This document shows, piece by piece, positions 17,961-27,560 of a stretch of DNA of 64,000 nucleotides; within the stretch, counting starts at the first letter, position 1, and each line of letters begins with the position of its first letter. Source of the DNA: Paenibacillus lentus. Lineage in GTDB: Bacteria > Bacillota > Bacilli > Paenibacillales > Paenibacillaceae. The notes under the pieces were generated by a model. The model was not told where the DNA came from and ran no database searches. It saw only the letters and a list, made by a program, of their open reading frames with translations. The stretch spans positions 3,906,001-3,970,000 of the forward strand of contig NZ_CP034248.1 of NCBI RefSeq assembly GCF_003931855.1. The letters are read 5' to 3'. Position numbers and translations under genes: made by a program.

Positions 17961-19412
17961 TCAGTATGCTCTTGCAAAAACAACAGTGTGCTGAGCCTTT
18001 TCACCACATACAAGACACTTCGACTTCTTCGTTGCCGGCTCAAAAGGAATATTGCGGCTGGTTGCACCTGTCTCATCTTTGACATGCTTCTCGCAAGCCT
18101 CCGATCCACACCAGCCAGCCAGCGTGAAACCACGCTTCTCCTCAATGCTCGCTTTCATCTCATCAAGTGTATCTACACTGTAGAAGTGCTCATCGCGGAA
18201 GGCTTTTGCCCGCTCATACATTTCATTATGAACCTGCTCCAGCATCACCTGAACTTCTTCCACAAGTTTGTCCTGTTGCACGACCTTCTTCTCACCGGAA
18301 ATCCGGGAGACGAGTACACAGACTCCATTGTCCATATCACGAGGGCCAATCTCTAAACGAACCGGCACGCCGCGCATTTCATATTCATTGAACTTCCAAC
18401 CTGGACGCACGTCAGCGCGATCATCCATACCGACACGAATGCCCGCTTTCTTCAACTCGGCAAACAGCTCGTCTGCCCGGCCAATAACAGCATCCCGCGT
18501 TTTTGGCGGTCCGATCGGAATAATCATAACCTGCTTAGGCGCAACCTTCGGCGGTAAGGCAAGTCCTCGATCATCTCCATGCACCATAATGAGCGAGCCG
18601 ATCAAGCGGGTACTCACTCCCCAAGAGGTGGTATGAACATATTCCTGAACGTTGTCCCGGTTCAAATATTGAATATTAAAAGCGACGGCAAAATTCGTTC
18701 CAAGGTAATGAGAAGTACCCGCTTGCACCGCCCGACCATCCTTCATCATCGCTTCAATCGAATACGTATCCACCGCCCCGGCAAACTTCTCCGAAGGTGT
18801 CTTCTGCCCGACAATGACGGGAATGGCCAAATAATTTTCAACGAAGTCACGGTAGATCTCCAGCATTTGCATCGTTTCTTCTCGAGCTTCCTGCTCATTC
18901 TCATGGGCCGTATGACCTTCCTGCCACAGGAACTCACTCGTCCGCAAAAACGGCAATGTCCGCTTTTCCCAACGAACGACGTTGGCCCATTGGTTAATCA
19001 GAACCGGCAAATCCCGGTAGGATTGGATCCATTTCTCGTACATATGGCCAATCATCGTTTCCGAGGTTGGGCGAATAGCCAAACGCTCCTCTAACTTCTC
19101 GCCTGCCGCCTCTGTTACCCAAGGAAGCTCGGGATTAAATCCCTCGACATGCTCCTTCTCCTTCTGAAAGAAAGTCTCTGGAATAAAGAGTGGAAAATAC
19201 GCATTGCGATGCCCTGTCTCTTTGAAGCGACGATCCAACTCTTCCTGGATGTGCTCCCATATTTCGTAACCGTCGGGCTTGAATACGATACAACCGCGCA
19301 CTGGCGAATAATCCATCAAGTCTGCTTTTTTGATGACATCAATATACCAGCGTGAGAAATCCTCACTTTGCGGGGTAATCTCCGTTACGAACTGCTTCTC
19401 CTCGTTTGCCAT
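17961..19412 (-). CDS. proS: Prolyl-tRNA synthetase, archaeal/eukaryotic-like (ProS type 3)
   Basis: The enzyme charges tRNA-Pro. The 483-residue protein lacks the editing (INS) domain of ordinary bacterial ProRS (about 565 residues). It has the class II motifs RPTSETMIGHMYEKW and LRTSEFLWQEGHTAH and motif-3-like HGDDRGLALPP. The C-terminal zinc region (WCGSEAC...CLVCGEK) ends in the typical FARAY. In B. subtilis the gene at this locus encodes the long bacterial type, so this is probably an ancestral replacement or a retained paralogue. AGGAGGACAAGG precedes the ATG. Confidence 0.96.
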   Translation of the reverse strand: MANEEKQFVTEITPQSEDFSRWYIDVIKKADLMDYSPVRGCIVFKPDGYEIWEHIQEELDRRFKETGHRNAYFPLFIPETFFQKEKEHVEGFNPELPWVTEAAGEKLEERLAIRPTSETMIGHMYEKWIQSYRDLPVLINQWANVVRWEKRTLPFLRTSEFLWQEGHTAHENEQEAREETMQMLEIYRDFVENYLAIPVIVGQKTPSEKFAGAVDTYSIEAMMKDGRAVQAGTSHYLGTNFAVAFNIQYLNRDNVQEYVHTTSWGVSTRLIGSLIMVHGDDRGLALPPKVAPKQVMIIPIGPPKTRDAVIGRADELFAELKKAGIRVGMDDRADVRPGWKFNEYEMRGVPVRLEIGPRDMDNGVCVLVSRISGEKKVVQQDKLVEEVQVMLEQVHNEMYERAKAFRDEHFYSVDTLDEMKASIEEKRGFTLAGWCGSEACEKHVKDETGATSRNIPFEPATKKSKCLVCGEKAQHTVVFARAY

Positions 19413-19478
19413 TAAAACCTTGTCCTCCTGTTAAAAACAACTTTATTTTGAAGCACCGAATAAACCTATTTTAATTGG

Positions 19479-20756
19479 TTAACTCTGTATCAACCGCAAT
19501 ATATCATTATACGTCACCGCGAGCATAAGCAAGAACAGTGCAGCGAAGCCGATAAAATGCACCAAGCCTTCACGGTTAGGATCCACCGGTTTGCCACGCA
19601 GCGCTTCAACCCCCAAGAATATAAGTCGGCTTCCATCCAGGGCAGGAATCGGCAATAAGTTAAAGATCCCTAAGTTCAGGCTTATTATTGCTGTCCAAAA
19701 CACAAAATCGGTAAACCCTTGCTTTACAATTTTACTTGTTGCTTCAATCATACCAACCGGCCCGGCCAAATCATTCATGGAGAATCGGGCAACCAGTTGC
19801 TGTAAGCTAGAGAAAATCAGCTTGCTCATGCTTGTCATTTTTTCGGCAGCTACGGTAAATGTCTCACTGAAGGAAGCGCTGCGCGTCTCGAAATAAGTGA
19901 CAACGACCGCGCCGATCTTGCCGCCTTCCTCATTCTCCACAGGCCGCGGAGTAACATTAATCGTTAACAGTTCATCTCCACGCCGGACCGTCCAATTCAT
20001 CGGGATGTCCTTGGAGCCGGAAATCGTTTCGATCAGCTTGGTTGCGTCTGTACCTACAGGTACGCCGTTAATTGACTCAATAACGTCACCCTTCTTAAGA
20101 CCTGCCTCAAAGGCGGGCCTTTGCTCTATGATATCCCCGAGTTCCAGATGCTCCGGTTCATCCAGCGGAATGCCCGCCATTTGCGTATGAAGTGCAAACA
20201 GTACAAATGCTAGAAGAAAGTTCATCAAAGGCCCGGCAAAAATGGACAACGCACGCTGTCCTACTGTCTTGCTGCCATATTGACGGTCACGGGGCGCAAT
20301 TTGCGTCTCACTGCCTTTCACGACGATCATGGCCTGCGGATGAACCCGGTAGGAGATAACTTCCCCGTCGACGTCAAGCACGATTCGCAGTCGATCTTCA
20401 AGGTCCACCTCTTGTATTTCACCACGGATTACATTCTTACGGTTGTCCAGGCGATCGAGATAAATTTTGCGAACCTCGTCCCCTTCTATTCGCAGGGCTA
20501 CGGTTTGTCCGGTCTGAATTTGAACGAGCTCCGGATCCTCACCAGCCATCCTCGCATATCCGCCAAAAGGCAGCAATCGAAGCGTGAATTGGGTTTCGTC
20601 TCTTCGATAAGAGAACAATTTCGGCCCGAAACCAATCGCGAATTCACGTACCAATATACCCGCTCGTTTGGCAAAATAGTAATGTCCCCACTCATGTACT
20701 GTAACGATAATAAAGAACATGAATACTGTCAAAAATATGATCTTCAGTAATTCCAA
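19479..20756 (-). CDS. rasP: RseP/RasP site-2 zinc metalloprotease
   Basis: An intramembrane protease that in B. subtilis cleaves anti-sigma factor RsiW and signal-peptide remnants. The 425-residue product has a first membrane helix carrying the HEWGH zinc site, a PDZ domain (RPAFEAGLKKGDVIESINGVPV) and a C-terminal membrane region with LPIPALDGSRL supplying the third ligand. The in-frame extension upstream has no ribosome-binding site. The TTG chosen (MELLKIIFL) has AAAGGAGG ten bases away. Confidence 0.95.
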   Translation of the reverse strand: MELLKIIFLTVFMFFIIVTVHEWGHYYFAKRAGILVREFAIGFGPKLFSYRRDETQFTLRLLPFGGYARMAGEDPELVQIQTGQTVALRIEGDEVRKIYLDRLDNRKNVIRGEIQEVDLEDRLRIVLDVDGEVISYRVHPQAMIVVKGSETQIAPRDRQYGSKTVGQRALSIFAGPLMNFLLAFVLFALHTQMAGIPLDEPEHLELGDIIEQRPAFEAGLKKGDVIESINGVPVGTDATKLIETISGSKDIPMNWTVRRGDELLTINVTPRPVENEEGGKIGAVVVTYFETRSASFSETFTVAAEKMTSMSKLIFSSLQQLVARFSMNDLAGPVGMIEATSKIVKQGFTDFVFWTAIISLNLGIFNLLPIPALDGSRLIFLGVEALRGKPVDPNREGLVHFIGFAALFLLMLAVTYNDILRLIQS

Positions 20757-20873
20757 TCGAAAGCATCCTCCTTTTGGCCACAGATCGTCCAATTCATTTA
20801 GATTATCATTATTCTCCGATCAGGCACAAGAGAATACCAATATGGAAACTTTTTCATACCGTGATCGGGGTGA

Positions 20874-22013
20874 TCACAATGATGCAGCCATAGCTCTAGC
20901 CCACTGATCGGCAGCTTGAATCGTCTCTAGATCGGCTTCTTGTTGAGGTATATGCCTGGAGAGTACGGTTTCGATAATCGTTTCAATCTGCAGAAATGGA
21001 ATTTCTCGCTTCATAAAACGGGCGACCGCCACTTCATTAGCTGCATTGAACACCGTCGTCGCCGTCCCTCCTATTTTACCACATTCAAAGGCAAGTCTTA
21101 AACAAGGGAATCGTTCGTAATCCATCTCTTTAAAATGGAGCTTGCCCACCTCTGCCAGCGATAGCCGCTTGGATGCGGAAGGAAATCTTGCAGGGTAAGT
21201 CATGGCATATTGAATCGGTATCCGCATATCCGGAGTACCAAGCTGAGCAATCACGCTCCCATCACGATATTCAACGAAAGAGTGGATAATGCTCTCCGGA
21301 TGCAGGAGCACATTTATTTTGTCATAAGGAAGACCGAAGAGCCAATGCGCCTCAATGACTTCCAATCCTTTGTTGACCATCGTGGCCGAATCTATCGTAA
21401 GCTTGGCCCCCATTGACCAGTTCGGATGCTTCAGCGCATCCTCCAGCGTTACATCCTTAAGCTGCTCCCGCGTCAAATGACGGAAAGAACCACCCGAAGC
21501 CGTCAAAGTGATTTGTTCAACATCATCTAGACTCTCACCTTGCAAGCATTGAAAGATGGCAGAGTGCTCACTATCTACAGGAAGTAATGCAACGCCTTTT
21601 TGTTTAGCCAATCCTGTAACGATATGCCCTGCCGTCACAAGCGTTTCCTTATTGGCGATTCCGATCGTTTTCCCTTCAGTAATGGCGGCTAACGTCGGCG
21701 GTAATCCCGCACTGCCTACAATCGCACTGAGCACAAAATCTGCATCGGTGCCTGCCGCTACTTCAACTAAGCCATGCTCGCCGTAGAAGAGCTCGACTCC
21801 AGCCGGAATCAGGGGAGCTATTTGATCCGCCAACTGCTTATTTCCAATCGAAGCCTTCTTCGGACGAAACGCATTGACCTGCTGAACAAATAGATCGATA
21901 TTCGTTCCGGCAGCTATACCTTCCACGACAAATTGATCAGGATGTTGTCTAACGACATCTAATGTTTGCGTTCCAATCGATCCTGTGGAACCAATGACAG
22001 CTATTTTTCTCAT
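20874..22013 (-). CDS. dxr: 1-deoxy-D-xylulose 5-phosphate reductoisomerase
   Basis: This is the second enzyme of the MEP isoprenoid pathway (DXP to MEP, NADPH-dependent). The 379-residue product has the nucleotide motif GSTGSIGTQTLD near the N-terminus, NKETLVTAG, the metal motif PVDSEHSA and HPNWSMGAKLTIDSATMVNKGLE. With uppS and cdsA it forms an isoprenoid/lipid carrier block. GAGG lies six bases before the ATG. Confidence 0.97.
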   Translation of the reverse strand: MRKIAVIGSTGSIGTQTLDVVRQHPDQFVVEGIAAGTNIDLFVQQVNAFRPKKASIGNKQLADQIAPLIPAGVELFYGEHGLVEVAAGTDADFVLSAIVGSAGLPPTLAAITEGKTIGIANKETLVTAGHIVTGLAKQKGVALLPVDSEHSAIFQCLQGESLDDVEQITLTASGGSFRHLTREQLKDVTLEDALKHPNWSMGAKLTIDSATMVNKGLEVIEAHWLFGLPYDKINVLLHPESIIHSFVEYRDGSVIAQLGTPDMRIPIQYAMTYPARFPSASKRLSLAEVGKLHFKEMDYERFPCLRLAFECGKIGGTATTVFNAANEVAVARFMKREIPFLQIETIIETVLSRHIPQQEADLETIQAADQWARAMAASL

Positions 22014-22080
22014 AACATACCTCGCATGATTTAGATGACTATTCTGACGGCAGTCTTAAAATCGTTCAACGATTAAATTC

Positions 22081-22884
22081 TCAATAGTAAGGAAGCAGCA
22101 TTAGAATATGTACAAACGGAAACACCACAACCCAACTATCACAGCGATCAAGAATGCCGCCATGACCCGGCAGAAGTTTGCCTGAATCTTTGATTCCGTA
22201 GACTCGTTTGTAGGCAGATTGAATTAAATCACCAAGCTGTCCCACTACAGCAGCCGCCATGCCAAGCAGTAGAGCCCGTCCAATCGAAAGAAGCCCGTCA
22301 GAGAATAGGGAAAACAGTACTGCTGCAACAACGGCAAGCACGATACCGCCGATCGCTCCCTCCACAGTTTTATTCGGGCTGATAGCAGGCCAAAGCTTAT
22401 TTTTCCCAAATCTTCTTCCAGTGAAATATGCCCCCGCATCACTGCTCCAGATCGCAGCCAGCATAAGGAACGTCCAAAATACGCCTTGTCCGTCCGGTGT
22501 TATCCGCGTAATCGCAATGGCTGAAAAACCGATCCCAATATAGGCTGTGCCAAGAAACAATATCGCGGCCTGACTAACCGGGAATTCATTTTTGCTAAAT
22601 ACTGTAACTGCCAAAAACAGGAACATCATTAACCACAGGGCAGGCAATACCTCAAGCGGCATGTTCAGACCCAGCAGGCTCCAAGGAAATGTCATATAGA
22701 GTATACATAAATAACCGAGAATTGCAGCGCCTCTGAAAGCCGGCAATTTGATCATACGCACAAACTCATAATAACCAACCAAAGCCATCGCCATAATAAG
22801 AAGTTGATACCCTAGCCCACCGAGCAGGCACATGCCTAGAAAAAAAACGCCAGCAATCAGTCCTGTAATTAACCGTGTCTTCAA
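22081..22884 (-). CDS. cdsA: Phosphatidate cytidylyltransferase
   Basis: The membrane enzyme makes CDP-diacylglycerol from phosphatidic acid and CTP. The 267-residue product is strongly hydrophobic with about seven or eight membrane segments. It carries the family signature in SDAGAYFTGRRFGKNKLWPA, then SPNKTVEGAIGG and KDSGKLLPGHGGILDRCDS. The start is TTG (MKTRLITG) after GAAGGTG. Confidence 0.96.
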   Translation of the reverse strand: MKTRLITGLIAGVFFLGMCLLGGLGYQLLIMAMALVGYYEFVRMIKLPAFRGAAILGYLCILYMTFPWSLLGLNMPLEVLPALWLMMFLFLAVTVFSKNEFPVSQAAILFLGTAYIGIGFSAIAITRITPDGQGVFWTFLMLAAIWSSDAGAYFTGRRFGKNKLWPAISPNKTVEGAIGGIVLAVVAAVLFSLFSDGLLSIGRALLLGMAAAVVGQLGDLIQSAYKRVYGIKDSGKLLPGHGGILDRCDSWVVVFPFVHILMLLPYY

Positions 22885-22905
22885 CCTTCCACACCTTCTA
22901 TCCTG

Positions 22906-23673
22906 CTATGATAACCCACCATAGCGACGCGTACGCCGCTGATATTCGGCGACCGCTTCTAACAGCTGCTCGCGACCGAATTCAGGCCAATATAAGTCCG
23001 TAAACCACAATTCACTATAAGCCACCTGCCAGAGCATAAAATTGCTAAGCCGGAGCTCCCCTCCCGTGCGAATAAGCAAGTCAGGATCGCTCATTCCACA
23101 AGACAACAAGTTGGAATCGACCATTTCTTCTGTAATGTCATCCGGGGACAATTGTCCATCCCGAACCTTACGCGCGATCACCTTCATACTCTCCGTCATT
23201 TCACGACGACTGCCATAATTCAATGCAAAATTCAGTATAAGGCCGGTATTATCCTTCGTCCGAGAGATCGCTTCCTCCATGGCTTCAATCGTATGCTTAG
23301 GGAGATTATCCGTATGTCCCATCATCCGAACCTGGACGTTCTTCTCAATAAGCTCCTCTAGTTCGAGTGCCAGAAATTCCTGCGGCAGCGACATCAGGAA
23401 ATCCACCTCTTCCTTTGGCCGCTTCCAATTCTCTGTGGAGAACGCATATAAGGTCAAGATTCGAATGCCGAGCTCATCTGCAGCAATAGTGGCTCGTTTC
23501 ACAGCCTTCATACCGTTGCGATGTCCAACCACACGCGGCAGTCCTAATCTGCGAGCCCAACGCCCATTCCCATCCATAATAATGGCAACATGCTCTGGAA
23601 TGTTGTCGTCTTGCAATATTTCTGCAGTACGCTTCCCCTTATTTTTCCACCAGGATTGAAATAACTTGATCAT
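22906..23673 (-). CDS. uppS: Undecaprenyl diphosphate synthase (isoprenyl transferase)
   Basis: The enzyme builds the C55 lipid carrier for cell-wall synthesis. The 255-residue product has the cis-prenyltransferase catalytic motif IIMDGNGRWA (D34), GHRNGMKAVK, LTLYAFSTENWKRP and DLLIRTGGELRLSNFMLWQ. An 87-codon in-frame extension upstream is lysine/arginine-rich and covers the frr terminator, so it is not real. GGAGG lies seven bases before the chosen ATG. Confidence 0.97.
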   Translation of the reverse strand: MIKLFQSWWKNKGKRTAEILQDDNIPEHVAIIMDGNGRWARRLGLPRVVGHRNGMKAVKRATIAADELGIRILTLYAFSTENWKRPKEEVDFLMSLPQEFLALELEELIEKNVQVRMMGHTDNLPKHTIEAMEEAISRTKDNTGLILNFALNYGSRREMTESMKVIARKVRDGQLSPDDITEEMVDSNLLSCGMSDPDLLIRTGGELRLSNFMLWQVAYSELWFTDLYWPEFGREQLLEAVAEYQRRTRRYGGLS

Positions 23674-23694
23674 TCCTCTTCCTCCAGCCGGTGA

Positions 23695-23745
23695 CGAAAA
23701 AGAGACAAACCCCACCGTAAAAGGAGGGGCCGCTTTTCGTCTCTT
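23695..23745 (-). terminator. Rho-independent terminator overlapping the frr stop codon
   Basis: On the minus strand AAGAGAC pairs with GTCTCTT and an inner CCCC pairs with GGGG, followed by TTT. The left arm begins inside the frr stop codon. Confidence 0.75.
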
Positions 23746-24297
23746 AAACTTCCATAATCTCTTTTTCTTTCGAAGCGAGTACTTTATCGACTTCCGCAAT
23801 AAATTTATCCGTCGTCTTCTGGATATCATCTTGATGACGGCGAGATTCATCTTCCGAGATTTCCGTTTTTTCAAGCTTCTTGATATCATCATTGGCATCA
23901 CGACGGATGTTGCGGATCGCAACCTTCGCTTCTTCACCGTATTTCTTCGTCATTTTGACCAGATCAACGCGGCGTTCTTCCGTTAGCGGTGGAATCGACA
24001 GTCGAATGATCGAGCCATCGTTAGCGGGCGTAAGTCCCAGATCGGACTTCTGAATCGCTCGCTCAATTTCAGCCAGGGATGACTTATCCCAAGGCTGGAT
24101 CATCAGCGTACGTGAATCTGGCGTGTTGATATTCGCCAACTGGTTAATCGGCGTCGGCGTTCCATAATAATCGACTTGAATACGATCCAGCAATGAAGGC
24201 GCCGCTCTACCGGCACGCAGCGTTGCTAAATCTCTTTTTAAAGACTGAATCGCCTTATCCATACGTTCTTCAGCATTACTCTTAATCGATTGTGGCA

Positions 24298-24298
<1 letters not shown>
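23744..24298 (-). CDS. frr: Ribosome recycling factor
   Basis: RRF splits post-termination ribosomes with EF-G. The 184-residue product is full length, with [36 protein letters not shown] and [13 protein letters not shown]. Its ATG overlaps the pyrH stop (TAATG), and GGAAG lies upstream inside pyrH. Confidence 0.97.
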
Positions 24299-25056
<758 letters not shown>

Positions 25057-25066
25057 TTAGAGGTTA

Positions 25067-25102
25067 CCTGGAAAGGCGGTGACAAAAGTCCGCCTACCCA
25101 GG
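25067..25102 (-). promoter_or_regulatory. Stable hairpin in the tsf-pyrH intergenic leader
   Basis: CCTGG pairs with CCAGG and AGGCGG with CCGCCT around a ten-base loop. No T run follows on either strand. It lies about 40 bases upstream of the pyrH start, downstream of the tsf terminator, so it is in the pyrH leader if a promoter lies between. Confidence 0.6.
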
Positions 25103-25126
25103 CTCACACAATTAAGGGCGTTTGGT

Positions 25127-25153
25127 TAAAAAAGAAGGAACACACCGTGTTCC
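25127..25153 (-). terminator. Rho-independent terminator after tsf
   Basis: A perfect seven-pair stem GGAACAC/GTGTTCC with a three-base loop is followed by TTCTTTTTT on the minus strand. Confidence 0.9.
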
Positions 25154-25184
25154 ATCTCGCTATAACATTTAATTTAACAAACTC

Positions 25185-25835
25185 TTATTGATTCACTTGG
25201 GACATAACTTCTTCTACGAAGTTATCCACTTTTTTCTCGAGTCCTTCGCCAAGCTCATAACGAACGAAACGACGGATCGAGATGTTCTCGCCGATCGTTG
25301 CGATTTTCTCGTTAAGCAATGTAGCAATTGTTTTGTCAGGATCTTTAACGAAGGTTTGCTCCATCAAGCAATATTCTTCGTAGTATTTAGAAATACGTCC
25401 TTCAACCATTTTTTCAACGATTTTCTCAGGTTTACCTTCGTTGAGTGCTTGAGCTTTCAGGATTTCCTTCTCTTTTTCGATCTCCTCTGCCGGAACATCT
25501 TCGCGACGAACATAACGAGGGCTTGACGCAGCAATATGGAGCGCGATATCGCGTACGAATTCTTTAAATTGATCCGTCAAAGCAACGAAGTCAGTTTCAC
25601 AGTTCACTTCAACGAGAACGCCGATTCGGCCACCAGCATGGATGTAGGATTCTACGACACCTTCAGTCGCAATACGTCCAGCTTTTTTCGCAGATGCAGC
25701 CAAACCTTTCTCACGAAGAAATTCAATTGCTTTCTCGATATCACCATTCATTTCTTCAAGCGCTTTTTTGCAATCGAGCATCCCTGCACCCGTTTTTTCA
25801 CGTAGTTCTTTTACCGCTTTTGCATCAACTGCCAT
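25185..25835 (-). CDS. tsf: Elongation factor Ts, short form
   Basis: EF-Ts is the nucleotide exchange factor for EF-Tu. The 216-residue product has the UBA-like N-terminal domain ([19 protein letters not shown]) and the core ([11 protein letters not shown]). It is about 75 residues shorter than B. subtilis EF-Ts (293), resembling the compact Thermus-type protein. The end ([11 protein letters not shown]) is typical, so this is a shorter architecture, not a truncation. The chosen ATG has GGAGGG seven bases upstream. Confidence 0.96.
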   Translation of the reverse strand: MAVDAKAVKELREKTGAGMLDCKKALEEMNGDIEKAIEFLREKGLAASAKKAGRIATEGVVESYIHAGGRIGVLVEVNCETDFVALTDQFKEFVRDIALHIAASSPRYVRREDVPAEEIEKEKEILKAQALNEGKPEKIVEKMVEGRISKYYEEYCLMEQTFVKDPDKTIATLLNEKIATIGENISIRRFVRYELGEGLEKKVDNFVEEVMSQVNQ

Positions 25836-25899
25836 TATTATTCCCTCCACATCGTTAATTAGGACGAAATCCGTGAATTTATCCAGAGATTTATCCTTT

Positions 25900-25945
25900 A
25901 AAAAAAGGGCAGTGAGAGGTTTGACACCTACCAACCACCCTTTTC
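25900..25945 (-). terminator. Rho-independent terminator after rpsB
   Basis: On the minus strand AAAAGGG pairs with CCCTTTT, with an inner AGGT/ACCT hairpin, followed by a run of T. It lies between rpsB and tsf, so tsf is served by read-through or its own promoter. Confidence 0.75.
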
Positions 25946-25979
25946 ATTTAATTCATTCTTTATAATAGAAGCCCAGCTA

Positions 25980-26678
25980 TTAAGCTGTTGTTTGCTCCCC
26001 TTGGTTAGCTTCAATCACAGCGTCTGCCATTTTACCAGTCAACAATTTAACCGCGCGAATCGCGTCATCGTTACCTGGAATGACATAGTCGATTTCATCC
26101 GGATCACAGTTAGTATCTACGATACCAACGATTGGGATACCCAATTTACGAGCTTCTGCAACAGCAATACGCTCTTTGCGAGGATCAATGATAAACAGTG
26201 CGCTCGGCAGACCCTTCATGTTTTTGATTCCGCCTAGGAATTTCTCCAGACGATCTTTCTCCTTGCGAAGAATAATAACTTCTTTCTTCGGAAGCACTTC
26301 GAAAGTGCCGTCTTCTTCCCAGCTCTCCAATTGTTTCAAACGATCAATACGCTTTTGAATCGTTGAGAAGTTGGTTAGAGTTCCTCCGAGCCAACGTTGG
26401 TTAATATAGAATTGACCAGCGCGCTCAGCTTCTTCTTTTACGGAATCTTGAGCTTGTTTCTTTGTACCTACGAAAAGAATTGTACCGTTGTCTTCGGCAA
26501 TACTTTTCACAAAGTTGTAAGCTTCTTCGACTTTTTTGACCGTTTTTTGCAGGTCAATAATGTAAATCCCGTTTCTTTCTGTGAAGATATAACGATCCAT
26601 TTTCGGGTTCCAGCGACGTGTCTGGTGACCGAAGTGTACACCTGCTTCAAGCAGTTGCTTCATGGAAATGACTGCCAT
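25980..26678 (-). CDS. rpsB: 30S ribosomal protein S2
   Basis: The 232-residue product has [55 protein letters not shown] and [23 protein letters not shown], all characteristic of S2. An 18-codon extension upstream is dismissed because AGGAGGTG sits correctly before the ATG of MAVISMKQ. It has its own promoter. Confidence 0.98.
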   Translation of the reverse strand: MAVISMKQLLEAGVHFGHQTRRWNPKMDRYIFTERNGIYIIDLQKTVKKVEEAYNFVKSIAEDNGTILFVGTKKQAQDSVKEEAERAGQFYINQRWLGGTLTNFSTIQKRIDRLKQLESWEEDGTFEVLPKKEVIILRKEKDRLEKFLGGIKNMKGLPSALFIIDPRKERIAVAEARKLGIPIVGIVDTNCDPDEIDYVIPGNDDAIRAVKLLTGKMADAVIEANQGEQTTA

Positions 26679-26810
26679 CTCCACGCACCTCCTAGATTTG
26701 GTTTTGTTTGATGCTTCCTCCGCGGGTTTCATCCCTCACCAAGACTTCTCATCCTCATGAAAAGCACCCTTGGTAAAATCAACCCCCGTGCGTTATAACA
26801 CCGTCAATTA

Positions 26811-26839
26811 ATATACCATAAGTGGCAAGTGGATGCAAC
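26811..26839 (-). promoter_or_regulatory. SigmaA-type promoter of rpsB
   Basis: TTGCAT, a 17-base spacer and TATATT with TGG before the -10, reading toward rpsB, leaving a leader of about 125 bases. The -35 and spacer lie inside a long inverted repeat. Confidence 0.7.
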
Positions 26840-26863
26840 CAAAGTTCATCCGTTTGCCACTTA
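26821..26863. repeat. 43-bp inverted repeat overlapping the rpsB promoter
   Basis: AAGTGGCAA pairs with TTGCCACTT and GGATG with CATCC around an 11-base loop, with a two-base internal mismatch. No T run follows on either strand. It covers the -35 hexamer and spacer of the rpsB promoter, so it could be an operator or a 3'-end structure for the upstream gene. Confidence 0.7.
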
Positions 26864-26887
26864 ATAAACTCCTTTTCAATAAACATG

Positions 26888-26915
26888 AAAAACCATCTTA
26901 CTTTCCAGATGGTTT
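26888..26915 (-). terminator. Rho-independent terminator overlapping the stop codon of the MltG-like gene
   Basis: AAACCATCT pairs with AGATGGTTT followed by TTC on the minus strand; the TAA stop codon lies at the end of the loop. It marks the end of the long flagellar/chemotaxis cluster before rpsB. Confidence 0.8.
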
Positions 26916-27560
26916 GGCGGTAATCTTCGTAATAATAGAACTGTACTTTTCCCCAATTTGAAACGAGTACGTTCCCGTCCTAATTTTTGTGTTAATGCCC
27001 CGCTTCGATGCTTCCTTAATAAATGCTTCGCTACTAGAGATGATGCCAGCCTGCTTTAAACCGTCGGCTACCGCTGTTAAGCTGTCACCGTAAGCAATTT
27101 TGTATTTTACCGTTACGGGTTCAGGTTTATCAACTACTGCAGCCTCTGTACTTTCCGCGGCTTTGGGCACTGTAGCCTCTGGCTGCTTCGGAGCTGTCGG
27201 AACGACAGCTTCCGATTTACTAGTTGAGGGCTGGTCAGAAGTTTTGCCGCCATCCGATTGCGGCTCCTGAGGGGTCGAAGGCGATTCTGGAGCTTCAGGC
27301 TGCATTGGCTGGTCTTTCTCCCCCGCCGCAGACTCTTCCTCTGCCTTTTGCTCCAACTTAGCCTCCCACTCCTCTTCCGTCAGGAGCTGCTCATCTTCAC
27401 CGACAACTTTTAAATTAAGTTTCTCAGCAGCTTGCTGAACTTGCTCAACTGTAATGATCTTACTCTGTTGACCTTGCCCGATATTCATAATTTGTAGCAA
27501 AAACGCACCGATAATAAGGCCTACACCAAGTCCCAACATGAAGTGGCGATTTCTAAACAT
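26898..27560 (-). CDS. Membrane-anchored protein with MltG-type LysM-like domain, no catalytic domain
   Basis: A 220-residue protein with one N-terminal membrane helix (about residues 9-28, LGVGLIIGAFLLQIM). An acidic, P/S/T/E-rich linker spans roughly 50-150. The C-terminal domain from about residue 152 (KIAYGDSLTAVADGLKQAG, then ASKRGINTKIRTGTYSF) resembles the LysM-like subdomain that precedes the lytic transglycosylase domain of MltG/YceG. That catalytic domain is absent. It could bind peptidoglycan. It is the last gene of the flagellar cluster and its ATG overlaps the stop of the swrB-like gene (TAATG). The function is not known. Confidence 0.8.
   Translation of the reverse strand: MFRNRHFMLGLGVGLIIGAFLLQIMNIGQGQQSKIITVEQVQQAAEKLNLKVVGEDEQLLTEEEWEAKLEQKAEEESAAGEKDQPMQPEAPESPSTPQEPQSDGGKTSDQPSTSKSEAVVPTAPKQPEATVPKAAESTEAAVVDKPEPVTVKYKIAYGDSLTAVADGLKQAGIISSSEAFIKEASKRGINTKIRTGTYSFQIGEKYSSIITKITAKPSGK

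Noticed and set aside
23674..23937. N-terminal extension of UppS by 87 residues
   Set aside because: The extension is lysine/arginine-rich, overlaps frr and its terminator, and the downstream ATG has a good ribosome-binding site and family N-terminus.
26679..26732. Upstream extension of rpsB
   Set aside because: The extra 18 codons have no conserved sequence, while AGGAGGTG is correctly placed for the internal ATG.
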